A stretch of DNA of 64,000 bases from Proteromonas lacertae. Lineage: Eukaryota; Sar; Bigyra; Opalinata; Proteromonadidae. The stretch spans positions 1 to 64,000 of the forward strand of contig NGBS01000613.1 of NCBI GenBank assembly GCA_002245135.1, read 5' to 3'. The translations under genes were made by a program, and so were the position numbers. Every line of letters starts with the position of its first letter. The stretch's first letter is position 1. The notes beneath the pieces are model-generated. The model made no database searches, was not told the DNA's origin, and saw nothing but the letters and a program-made list of their open reading frames with translations. Positions 52,992 through 64,000 of the stretch are shown in pieces.

Positions 52992-55900
52992 TTACTTGTT
53001 ATTTCTTATTGTCAATTCAATAAGTTTTTTATCATCTTCATTAATAGAGCCAAGTATTCTTTTAAACTCATCTTTGTTATTCTTAATGAACTTCATCAAC
53101 ATTTGTGAAGCATTCTTGTTTATCTCATCATTATTCAGTTTGATGCATTGAATAATAACTGTAATTAACAGTGGTAGAATATCATTGGATTTGTGACTCA
53201 TATTGTAGATTGATAATAAAATAGTCAAGCTTGACTTGATTCCTATCAAATTATTTAAATAACTATCCGTTGTGGCAGTTATTCTTAAGTAATTGATAGT
53301 CAAATAACTCATTTCATTAATGATATAATTCTTCAAATCTTTATTCTTTATCCCTTTCATATAATCAAAGTGTAATTTCAATATTTCATTTATATTTTCA
53401 ATGTTTATACTTTTGTATAATCCACTTAGATAATTATTTATAATAACAAATGGAATGTTATTCTCATTGATATTGTTTAATAATAAGTACAGTAATTGGT
53501 ATATTTGTATCTCGTTTTCATTGGTTTTTGTTTTATCCATTAACATCACTAACATTGATAATAACAGCTTGTTATTTTCTTTAGATATTTTCTTAAAATA
53601 TTTTGTTATTAATTCAATATTGATTGTATTAGCCATATATAATTCCATGATGTTTAATAACATATATTCAACAGAAATATTGCTGCATAGAAACTCTATT
53701 AATTTCATCTTTTCTTCTTCTTCATTTATCACTTTGATCTTGTTTAAATAGTAAGCATAATATATTCTATAATAACATTTCTGTTGGTTTTCATTGAATA
53801 TTTGTTGAATAGTGGAAGAGAAATGAGTGAAGAAATTATTCAATAAATTGTAATTATTAGATGATTGTTCATTCTCTTTTAAGATAGTATTTAATTTGTT
53901 TAAAAATACAGATTGTATTTCATCATTAATAACATATTTAACACCAATAAACTTTGACAATTTAAATAGAATAGATAAGTTCAAATTCATATTATTTGAA
54001 TTTAATTCAACCATTGATATATTCATCATTAGTTGGTATAAATCATTAATATTGTCTTTATTAATAATTATGTTGTTTTTATCAATTGAAATATTATTTC
54101 TATCACTTACATTCAACTCCAAAATACTGTAAATTAAATATGAAACGAATCTATTTTCAGTTTGATTATTTGAAACAATATAGTCTAACAACAACAAGAT
54201 GAACATTTCATTTACTTCTTTCAAATGAGATTTATAAAATCCAATATATTTAGAAACACTCATTTCTTCAATTGGGATTTTATACTTTGAAATAGAAATA
54301 TCTTTTTGATTTTCAACATCTGAATTAGATAATATTATATATCCATAACTCAATATTTCACCTATCATTTTAACTTCATTATTATTAACAGCATTCAAAT
54401 GATTCAATATGTATTTACAATATTTTATAACAGTAATAACAACCTCAATATTGTCTAGAAAATCATTAACGATTAATTCTTTAACAATTGGAATGAGGAA
54501 AGGTAACATACAACTATTATCTTTCTTTTTATCTTTTAAGTATTTATAATATTTTGTTACATTCAATAATATTTCATTTTTATCACTCTTTAATACACTC
54601 TCATTTTGACCATCCTTAACATTGATGAATTTTGTAATATAGTAATAATACAATCTTACACTGAATAATTGTATTTCTGTATTTTCATTCTTCAATATAA
54701 TACTTATAAACTCTGATAAGATTGTCATATTATCAGTTATTTTCTTCATATCAGTTAATTTAGATATGTATTTATAAAATATCTTTACAATCAATAACTG
54801 AACATCTTCATCCTTTGATTTAGAATACAATTCCTTTAACTCTTTAATATAATAATTGAAGTTGTTATTCACATTATTATCATTATTTATGAAGTAATCG
54901 ATAATATATTGTTTATCCATAATCATTCTATTTTCTATTAATATCTTAATAATTCCAAATGAATAAATATAATTGTCATTCAATAAAGAATCATATAAAT
55001 CGTTCAATATATCAGTATCACCACATTTCAGTAGTTTTTCTATAATAGTGTTAGCATAATTAAACAATATTTTATTCTTACAATTCGATTTAATAATTTG
55101 AACTAATAACTTATATAATTCAAATAATATTTTATTACCATAATGAGTAGAGATAATACTAATCGATAATAATATTTTGTTGAATAATTCATTGTCTTTC
55201 ACTAAAATATTATCATCATTTACATTGTCATAGTTAGTAAAAATTACTGAAAATATATTCGTTATGACATACAAGTAAACTCTATTTGAATATAAGTTAC
55301 TGTATATTTTATCATATATTAACAATTCTAAGATATAATCTATTATAGATTCCATTATCTTTTTATTGTTATACAAGTTACGATTGTAAAAGAGATACTT
55401 TGTAAAATATAAGAACCAAATCTCATATATATCATTACTTAGATGTATATTTTGTATTAATCTCATTATATCTTTCACGCTTATTATCTCATCATATTTC
55501 CCAATTAATATAAATAAAGTGTCATAAATACCAACATAATCTTCAAATATAATATCTTTATTGGTTCTTGATTCCATAACTGACAATCGTAGTAATCTTG
55601 TCGCAATTTCAGTTATATCTTTCTTATTCATATATTGGAACAAAATATCACAATTTTTTACAGCCAAATTTCTCATTCTAGAGAATATTGACATTAGAGA
55701 AGCTAATAAATAGTCGATAATTGTTTGAATAAATGGACTATTCATAATTGATCCTTTTTCTATTGTTAATACATTTAAATATATATAAATAATGAGGTTA
55801 ACATCAACATCATATTTCTTCTGATCATTCACATTATTCTTTGGATTGTTTGCCATTTCAATTATTTCTGAAATATATTCGTTACATTGGTCAATTAATA

Positions 55901-58333
55901 ATGTAAATAATCCCAATCCCATTGTGTAAACTCCTTTGATAGTTAACATTTCAGATATCTCTTGAACTGGGATTAATTCTACTGAAGAATATAAGTTATT
56001 AGATTGGAAATCTTTATATAAAATTGCTCTATTGTATAGCAAACTTCCTATTTCATCATTTATATTGTTAACTCGATTATGATTGTGATTTAAATTACTT
56101 TTCAAATTCCAAATCTTTTCATTATACTTTGGATATTCGTATGATAATAAATTCATATTACATGATATATATTTATATATATAATCAATGGGCAATTCTC
56201 CACCTGATGTAAAACATAATTTAATAAGTGGAAATATCTTAGAAAACAAATCAGATTTGTTATTTTCTGGAATATTATCGAAGAATGTTAAAATTTGAAT
56301 ATTTAAATACTGTAATAAAGTACTATCAGTGTTTTTCTGAGTAGAAACAGTGTTATAAATATCAATATATTGTTTATAAATTGATAATAAAGTTGGTGCT
56401 AAATTTGATTTCATTATATCATTATGATATCTCAATAATGAATTTAATGAATCTAATAAACTAATCAACTCTAACAATATCTCATTTTTTATCTTTTTAT
56501 TCTTTAATAAGTCATTATAATTCAATAAATTCTTATTTAAGATGATTATTATTTCATCTAATTTATCAATATCCAAGTTAGGATCAACATATATTCCACT
56601 TAATAAATAATAACAGTAATGTAAAATCGGTCTCACATTTTTATCATTCATTTTCATAGTGTTGTACAAATTAATAATGGCTGTATCTGCTTGTAGTATT
56701 TGACCAAACATAGCTTGATCTTTATTAATTTCAGGATTGGCTTGACAGATCGAGCTAAATATCAGAAATGAAATAACGGCACTTTTGAATTTATTCACAC
56801 TTCCAGAATCTACATTATCTTCTGGAAGCATAAATTCAGTTAAAATATTTGATAATAATGTGAAGAAATGAATAAATATCTCATTAAATAACTCGTTATT
56901 AATTTGACAAATTTCATATAAACAATGGCCAATAATAATTGAGATAGGAATTGATGTTAAATCATTCATTACTTGAAGGTATAATTTTATTGATATTTTG
57001 AAATCAATATTACATCCATTTAACCTTATAATACATTGATGTAAAATCGATAACAATGAATATAATTCTTCTTCATTATATTTCTTTATTTCACTCAATA
57101 AATCATTACATAATGAATTATATAATGATATTAAATTTGTAACGGATATTTTATTAATAATTCCATTGGTTATAATATTTACTGAATATTTGATCGTTTC
57201 TTCTTTAGTTGATTTGTGTGGAATGGTATTACTTAATATTTTAATGATTTTATAAATAATTTCTTTCCATTCATCACTACTACAATTCATTCTCAATAAA
57301 TAATTGATTAAACTTTCACTATACAATTTACGATGTTCTACTGTTGTATTTCCTTTAATAATTAATCCAATAAAATACATTGTAACAACTTTAACACTTC
57401 TATCTACAGGAATTGTGATTTTTTTAACTTCAAACCATTTGTTTATTTCATCATCACCATATCTGACAATTATATTTTCATTGTTACTATATTCACTCAT
57501 TATTCTACCAAATGACTTTGTTATAATTGTTGCTACATCTTGATTGATATTATCATCAATTCCTTTTAAAATGATATTCACTAAATTATCGATTGTAATT
57601 AGAGTGTAATTTTGACTGTATTTACTTAATATAGAAAATTGTTTAAATGCTTCTTGTCTTAATGGAATTTTCTTATCTGATATTAGACGAGTAAACAGTT
57701 TTAATACATCATTCATTAGTGTAGATAATACTGCTGGACAACCGTTAATCAAAGCCAGTAAACAGTAAAATGATTTTGATTGAATTAACTGTTCATCATC
57801 TTTTACTCCGTTTTGTATAATTTTGAACAGTTGTTTTAGGAAAAGTGTTAATATTAGCAGCAAAGTTCCTATGAGTTAAGTAAATAGGTAATAATGAGTA
57901 TATTGTTAATCTGAGTGATGTATTGTTCTTGGACTTGTATAATTTCACAAAATAATCAATTGACTCAGCAATATCACTTGCAGAATGATCTACTATAACC
58001 TTTGAAACGATTTTGACTAATAAGCTTCTGTGACCTTCATCAATAGCCATCATTCTTCTGGGCACGTTCTAATAATTCATGAATCATTTTTTCTTCTCTA
58101 TAAAATAATAAAAAAACATAAAAAATACTGTTTTGAATTAAAACCACTATCACTGAAATTTTTGATCCTATACATATATTCGTGCATTTCATTGAGAAGA
58201 TCCAATAACCTTTTATCATACGAATTGGAACTAGGAGAAGATGCTATTTAAAAGTATTACAACCAAGATAAATACCAGCTTGAGAAATATAAGCTTTAAT
58301 TTTAGAATTTATCTGATTCAATCTTGGATCCAT
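52992..58333 (-). CDS. Large HEAT-repeat protein (possibly HEATR5/Laa1-type)
   Basis: Begins with a short exon (MDPRLNQINSKIKAYISQA), then two small exons, then a single exon of about 1,650 codons of helical repeats to the TAA near 52992. The N-terminal fifth (SLRLTIYSLLPIYL, FYCLLALINGCPAVLS, RQEAFKQFSILSKYSQ, VATIITKSFGRIM) looks like regular HEAT repeats and superficially resembles HEATR5/Laa1. The rest is diverged and Asn-rich. Two +1 frame breaks occur near the 5' end: TGA at 58040-58042 and TGA at 57796-57798, each followed by resumption in the next frame. The second could be an extra T in the TTTT at about 57847, because the other frame already reads well there (FLKQLFKIIQNG). Family call is weak; the HEAT solenoid is clear. 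Confidence 0.6.
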
Positions 58334-58453
58334 TGGCTACTCTTCGAGTAAAACAGATTTAAAGATAAAAAGATTGAAATGCTCAAGCCAAATCAATCAA
58401 AATAGATTCGTTTTAGGGGTGAAAAAGATTTTTTCGGACAACGTTTATCAAAA

Positions 58454-59655
58454 ATGAAATATCTGTTTGTTCTTTATATAATAATATGTGTGGCTTTTGG
58501 AAATTGTCCTAATCTATGCAGTGGTCATGGTGTTTGTAAAAATGGAGTTATTTGCGATTGTTATCCAGGATGGAGAGAAGGTGACTGCAGTGGTAGTATA
58601 AATATATGTAAAAATTATATCAATTGAATAGGAGCATGTCCATATGATGAGACTTATGTTGAACCAGATAATGATGTTACAACCGCTTTAGAGCATCCAA
58701 CATACTTAGAATGTAGTGGTAAAGGAAAGTGTGATCGTGATACTGGTATGTGTCAATGTTATTCAGGTTATGAAGGAACTGCTTGTCAAAGAATGAGTTG
58801 CCCAAATGGTTGCAGTGGTCATGGCAGATGCTTAGCATCATCTCATTTAGATATAAATACACATACACCAGGACAATTATATTACGATTTTATAATGAAT
58901 AAAGATGAATCTTCTAAACAGAATTGGGATAAGTGATCAAAGTTATGCATGTGTATGTGATAAAGAATATACTGGGTATGACTGCAGTCTGAAAAAATGT
59001 CCAACTGGATATATTGAAAGTACAAATTGTGTAGCAGCTTCACTCTCACAGCAAGGAATATCATGGGAAGTAGATGTAGATGCAACTAATGAAGATGCAG
59101 AATATCAATGTTTAGCATATTTAGAATATACTGACTATGTATGATAGAAAATATTACAGTGACAGATTTTGTGTTGATTGTCAAAATAGTCAATCTGAGA
59201 AATGTAAAGGAAATAATGTATTTGGTTGGGAAGAAGCCTTATTAAGATTACCAACAGGTACAATTGACATTAAACCAGAGAATATTATATTAAATGGAAC
59301 ATCCGTAGTGATAATTTTCAATAATCAACAAACTGGAAGACAACATCAAATTAAGTTACTAACTTATGAAATATTAAAAGAAGAAGAATTGAATTTGTAT
59401 TTAGGAGTATCTAGTACAAGTGGTTATCATGGTATGACATTAGCACAATTAGAAATTAAAGATAAAACAGACGATGATAATAGTAATCTCTTATATTCAC
59501 ATTTAGTAACAAAATCAATTACTTATTTGAATGAAGATTCATTACCTGCTGTAGTTTGTAGTAGAAATGGTATTTGTGATTATACAACAGGTATTTGCGA
59601 ATGTTTTACTGGCTTTTATGGTATAGCTTGTACAGAACAAGCTGCTCTTGTGTAG
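58454..59655 (+). CDS. Secreted EGF-repeat protein, stramenopile-type, with two frame breaks
   Basis: MKYLFVLYIIICVAFG is a signal peptide. Cysteine-rich EGF-like repeats follow: CPNLCSGHGVCKNGVICDCY, ECSGKGKCDRDTGMCQCYSG, CPNGCSGHGRCLASS, CVCDKEYTGYDCSLKKCPTG, and a final CSRNGICDYTTGICECFTG. The order (CSG-G-C-DxxTGxCxC, then CPNxCSGHGxC, then WD-x6-CxCD) is typical of tenascin-like proteins in oomycetes, diatoms and relatives, as I recall them. One intron lies at 58593-58630. The frame breaks at TGA 58934-58936 and again at TGA 59142-59144. Both times the protein continues +1 (DQSYACVCD and DRKYYSDRFCVDC). No membrane anchor is seen. Divergent from the HEAT gene. Confidence 0.8.
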
Positions 59656-59830
59656 ATTTTAAAAAATAATAATATATGTATTAATTATTTAACTATTATT
59701 ATTAATTTTTATTAATATGTTTTTATTATAATATAAATAATATATAATATATATATAATAAAATACATTCAATTCAAATTAAAATTGATGTATATTATAT
59801 ATATATATTATATTATATAAATATATTATA
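59656..59830. other. Convergent 3' spacer, extremely AT-rich
   Basis: About 175 bp made almost only of A and T, with TATA repeats, between the convergent EGF and kinase genes. Likely overlapping 3' UTRs and polyadenylation signals. Confidence 0.5.
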
Positions 59831-61089
59831 TTATTCACCTTTTAATTCACCAATTAAATCACTTATATCAGCATCATCTTCGCCTTTATCATCACCTTTA
59901 CCACTATCTGTTCCATTATTGTCACTACTTCCAACATTAAAATTCCATGTTGTTCCAGGAACATATTCACTCTCACCAGCATCGTTTGAAAATACAACTT
60001 TATCTCCAACAGCAGTAACAGTAGTAATTTCTAATTTCTTATGAACATAGTCATCAGGTGTTTCTTCTAGAGGAGGAACTGCACCACAAATCTCTTTTCT
60101 TACTACAGAAATATCTTGACATTCCTTGAAGAATTTTAATCCTAATATCTTTTCAATTGGATATCTCTTTTCTGGAGATTTTACTAAGCATTTCTCATAA
60201 GCAGCGGTGTAACCCTTAGTAACATCAATTTTCTTACTATCTTCATAGGTTTTTAAAGATGGAGCATCATCTTGTAAAGTCTTTAATAATACCTTCATTG
60301 GCTGTTCTTTAGCAGTAGGGAGCATAACCTTTCAATAATTCTAATAAAGTAATACCAAATGACCAAATATCAGCCTATTATTAAAGAAATAATTGAGAAA
60401 AATATACTTTTTCAGAATATTTCGTTTGTTCCATTACTTCTGGTGCCATCCAACATGGAGTACCTACAAACGTCTTACATTTAGCACCTCTATCAATACC
60501 TTTTTCAATCATACCAGCAACACCAAAATCAGCTAGTTTAATTTCACCATCTTGATTCATTAAGATGTTTCCTGCTTTGATATCTCTATGGACATATCCA
60601 AGAGAGTGTAAATATTGAATACCTTTACCTACTTCGTTCATTATTGAAGCCTATCCATGGTTCCTAGAATAAATTATAAAAAAAATTAAACTCTATACTT
60701 TTAAACCTTCTCCTTCAATAATCTTTCCGATTTCTCGTAATTTGGAGATAATACGATGACAGGAACCCATAGACATATAAGGCATTACAATCCATAGATA
60801 ATTCTTCGTGACGAAGCTTGCATAACACTCTAAAACATTTGGATGTTTACAGCTCTTCATTGTCGCTACCTCTTTTTGGATATCTTCTAAAGAGATTGAC
60901 AAGTTATCAAGGTTTAAGATCTTTATAGCGACTGTTTCTCCCTTGGTTGGACAAAACGCTTTATAAACACTAGCAAAAGCTCCCTAGCATAAAATACTCA
61001 ATAGTTTAATATACTTTTCCAATCAAACCATAAAGAGTGTAGGCCTCTTCAGCTACAGGCCATTCATTGCTATCTATTGTATCTGCCAT
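59831..61089 (-). CDS. STE20-group kinase of the OSR1/SPAK (Fray) type, with frame breaks
   Basis: ATG at 61089. The protein has YTLYGLIGKGAFASVYKA (glycine loop), VAIKIL (catalytic Lys), VHRDIKAGNILM, LADFGVAGM, and the STE20 activation loop TFVGTPCWMAPEVMEQ. Then come ADIWSFGITLLEL and QPMKVLLKTLQ. The P-M-K-V-L phrase and the order match OSR1/SPAK kinases, which act downstream of WNK in ion and volume control. The C-terminus is short and acidic; the WNK-binding CCT domain is not visible. After GYAPYC the frame ends at TAA (60309-60311) and continues +1 as KEQPMKVL, the register expected for the family. A second break occurs around 60625-60650, which either a longer intron or one extra G explains. 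Confidence 0.85.
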
Positions 61090-61243
61090 TAACAAAATAG
61101 AAGAGAATAAAAAATGTTTTCAAGCCTGTTTTGAGTGAAAAAAAGTGGCTTTCATTCACCTTTTGATTGGATAAAAACTGGCCAAACTCAACTTTTAGCC
61201 CGAACTCACTCAAACTTTCATTCAATTTGATTTTTGCTTTAAA

Positions 61244-62493
61244 ATGCCAAAAAAAGATAAAGATGAGGAACCTAAAAAACATGTTGTATTAGGAAGACCA
61301 GGTATATCTGAAAACATTAATTTTTATAGGAAACAATGTGAAAATCGGAATTGTTGGTTTGCCAAACGTAGGTAAATCATCATTCTTCAATACACTTTCA
61401 AAATTAAATGTATTTATAAATGATAATATTGTAATAATTTTAGGTTGCAGCTGAGAATTACCCTTTCTGTACAATTGAACCAAATGAAGCACGTGTAGCA
61501 GTTCCAGATAAAAGATTCGACCAATTATGTGATTTTCACAAACCAAAAAGTATTGTTCCAGCAGCATTAGCAGTTACTGATATTGCTGGTTTAGTGAGAG
61601 GTGCTTCCGAAGGTGCAGGTTTAGGTAACGCTTTCTTGTCACATATTCGAGCATGTGATGCCATTTATCATGTAGTTAGAGCATTTGATGACCCAGATGT
61701 TACTCATGTTGAAGAATCTGTAGATCCAATAAGAGATATGCAAATTATCCATGATGAATTATTAAAGAAAGATATCGAAACAATTGACAAAGCAATTGAA
61801 AACATGGAGAAAGTAGTTTTAAGAGCAAATAATTCAAAAGAAAAGAAAGATGAATATGCAATTTTGAAGAAGATTCGAGAATATTTAGACCAGAATAAAG
61901 ATATAAGAAGTGGTAATTGGGATGCTAAAGAAATAGATGTATTGAATAATTACTATTTATTAAGCTCAAAACCAATGATTTACTTGGTTAACTTAAGTGA
62001 AAATAATTATATTAAAAAGAAAGGCAAATGGTTATTACCCATTAAAGAATGGATTGATAAAAGAGGAAATGGTGAAACAATGATTCCATTCAGTGCAAAA
62101 TTTGAAGAAAAAGTTTTGAGTTTTGGAACACCAGAAGAAGTGGAAAGTTTTTATAAAGAAGTTGGTGCAAAAACTGTTTTACCGAAAATCATTAATTTTG
62201 GTTATCATGCTTTGAATTTAATTCATTTCTTCACCGCTGGTCCTGATGAAGTTAAATGTTGGACTATTAAACAAGGAACTTTAGCTCCACAAGCTGCTGG
62301 TGTAATTCACACAGATTTTGAACAAGGTTTTATTTGTGCTGAAGTTTATTCATTTGAAGTATTTTTACAATATAAAAATGAAGCTGCAATTAAAGCTGCT
62401 GGTCAAATGAAACAAGAAGGTAGAAAATATGAAGTAAAAGATGGTGATATTATCTTCTTCAAATTTAATGTCACTACTCAAAAGAAGAAGTAG
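61244..62493 (+). CDS. OLA1: Obg-like ATPase OLA1/YchF
   Basis: A translation-associated P-loop ATPase conserved in nearly all life. Introns at about 61302-61329 and 61411-61443 are spliced. The P-loop reads [12 protein letters not shown], then [40 protein letters not shown] (switch II), and [11 protein letters not shown] where GTPases carry NKxD, which explains the preference for ATP. The C-terminal TGS domain ([20 protein letters not shown], then [19 protein letters not shown]) is complete. About 395 residues, normal length. Divergent from the OSR1-like kinase, with 154 bp between the ATGs. No frame breaks here. Confidence 0.97.
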
Positions 62494-62687
62494 AATTTTT
62501 GATTAAGTAACATATTTTGTATTATTTTATGGGGTTATAAAAGTGAAATCAAATTGAATTTACAAAATATAAAAACAAATTGGAATATTATTATTAATAG
62601 AATTATATAAATAAATATTAAATAATTTATTTGAATAAAAGTCATACAATAGGGGAATAGAAAACATATAAAAAATACTTTTTCTCC

Positions 62688-64000
62688 CTAAAATTCAATA
62701 AATGCTTCTAAGCCAGTTCCATTAATCCAACTACTATCACCTTCTCCAAGACTATATATTATATTATATTAAACAATAAAATATATTTATACTTTTTAAA
62801 TGGATCTAAATTTTTACTTGTTGTACGAGGAGCAGGCATATGTGCTTTTGGAGCTGCAATTTCTAATTTCTCTAATTTTTGCCAATCAACAGATTCAAAG
62901 TATCGATGTTCCTTTATATCTAAACTACCTCTTTGTAAATTACCTAATCTGAATATTCTTTTTCTACATAATAATCTGATTATTAAATCTTTCATTTCTT
63001 CACTGAATCTATCACAATTGAAGTTAATTTCTGACTCTATAATTAGACGATATGTTTCTAATAGATTGTCAGCACTAAATGTGGTTTTTCCAGTGACTAA
63101 TTCGTAACAGATAATGCCAAAACTCCACCAATCACAGGACAGATCGTGTCCTGTACAACATAATATTTCTGGAGCAATATAATCAGGTGTGCCACAAAGA
63201 GTATATGATTTACGATGAATCTATTAAATATATTTAAATATATTATACATATTTAGCAAATCCAAAATCAATCAATTTCAAATATCCTGTATTATAATCC
63301 ACCATAATATTCTCTGGTTTTAAATCTCTATAAGCAATCTTCTGATCATGTAATTTACTCATCATTAACACTATCGATGATGCATAAAACAATATTACAT
63401 CAGGTTTCAATGGTTCATTTACACCATGTCGATTATACATTTGTCTTGTTAATTCACCACCACTTAAATACTCTAATATAAAGTAGATATTATTACCATC
63501 AGCTGCTGTACCAAAGCATCTTTCATAAAATGGACAAATTGGTAATGTCATCAACATATTCTTCTCTTGTATAACTGAAACGATTAAATCTTTATGTGGT
63601 TTACCATCTGAATGAACCAATGAACTCTTAGGAATGCATTTTATAGCATATTGTGCTTTAGTATCTTGATTTTCTGCTAATATTGTCACACCAAATGAAC
63701 CTCTACCTAGATATTTGATATATTTTAATTCTGTAATATCTGTTACTAAATCATCAGGTTTTTTCTGCTCTAATAAATGATAAAGTTGATTCTGTTTTGT
63801 GTAAGGTTTTGACAGTGTTTAGTTGTAAATTGTGTAAATATCTACCAGCAGTTTTCTATATATATATAAATAAAATAATAAATATATTATACCTTTCTCA
63901 CTATATATTCTTCAAATATTTCTTTACTTACAGTCAAACAAACAGTATGAACGTGAGCTACATATCTATACAGTGCTTTACACTTATTATTTAATATTGA
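62688..64000 (-). CDS. Cyclic-nucleotide-dependent protein kinase (PKG-like), 5' end beyond the window
   Basis: The visible N-terminus is the end of a cyclic-nucleotide-binding domain (RYVAHVHTVCLTVSKEIFEEY). An AGC kinase domain follows: LGRGSFGVTIL, YAIKCI, YRDLKPENIMV, LIDFGFAKYV, LCGTPDYIAPEI and CDWWSFGIICYEL. The last exon ends FIEF, an FxxF C-terminal motif like the PDK1-docking tail of PKA. A regulatory domain and kinase in one chain indicates a PKG-type enzyme. Introns occur near 62760-62799 and 63222-63251, plus one upstream at about 63853-63890. The frame breaks between the regulatory and kinase parts: TGA at 63754-63756 is followed by DDLVTDITELKYI in the +1 frame, with a six-A run just before it as an alternative cause. 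Confidence 0.88.

Noticed and set aside
57796..57863. Using TGA 57796 as a clean stop-site frameshift
   Set aside because: The +1 frame already reads as a good HEAT helix upstream of the stop (FLKQLFKIIQNG), so the break is more likely at the TTTT near 57847. It is counted only with this caveat.
60620..60700. Certain frameshift at TAA 60625 in the OSR1-like kinase
   Set aside because: A longer intron ending at ggatag also restores the frame, and the homologous residues (ASIMNEVGKG) place any shift before the stop.

Overview
This window comes from the nuclear genome of a flagellated microbial eukaryote. It is strongly AT-rich (roughly 70-75% by eye, not counted) and compact. Genes sit 50-300 bp apart, often as divergent pairs. 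Most are interrupted by very short introns (about 25-45 nt, nearly always GTAT...TAG). The standard genetic code fits: TAA, TAG and TGA all occur as terminators. A CFAP119-like protein and a CDKL kinase point to a cilium or flagellum. A MIC19-like CHCH protein and a PPR-like protein point to mitochondria with cristae. An EGF-repeat secreted protein of the style common in stramenopiles hints at that group. The lineage is inference.

Layout. 1-7.2 kb: one giant minus-strand coiled-coil gene (at least 2,401 codons, running off the left edge) with a 222-bp (74-residue) tandem array. 7.4-15.5 kb: a Rab GTPase, a CFAP119-like ciliary protein, a divergent poly(ADP-ribose) glycohydrolase, an EF-hand protein, PCNA with an E2F-type site, and an ANKRD13-family protein. 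15.5-19 kb: two small paralogous zinc-ribbon-like proteins and a cyclic-nucleotide phosphodiesterase. 19.7-25 kb: a tail-anchored protein, a macro-domain/LSm-like fusion, a disordered protein and a P/Q/N-rich protein. 25-32 kb: an RCC1-repeat protein, a ciliary-style coiled-coil protein, a CDKL kinase and an unrecognised helical protein. 32-47 kb: a lidless Hsp70, a second macro protein, and a rearranged segmental duplication. That duplication involves the macro gene, a FAAP24-like gene, a PPR-like gene and an ankyrin gene; GPAA1 and an exportin-like gene lie between its parts. 47-64 kb: MIC19, FARSB, proteasome beta2, RPN11, a large HEAT protein, the EGF protein, an OSR1/SPAK-like kinase, OLA1 and a PKG-like kinase.

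Themes. ADP-ribose biology recurs (PARG, two macro genes plus a fragment). Cyclic-nucleotide signalling recurs (phosphodiesterase and a cNMP-dependent kinase). PCNA and the FAAP24-like gene each carry an E2F-consensus element 10-36 bp upstream of the ATG, which suggests shared S-phase control.

The most unusual signal is a set of about ten single-base reading-frame discontinuities in seven otherwise conserved genes. All have the same sign: the DNA has one extra base. In each, the upstream frame ends at TGA or TAA (7 TGA, 3 TAA, no TAG) and the downstream frame resumes +1, at or shortly before that stop. This could be programmed +1 frameshifting (as known in Euplotes and antizyme) or insertion-biased consensus errors in short homopolymers. 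RNA and proteomic data would decide. No rRNA, tRNA, CRISPR array, transposon or viral gene was recognised.
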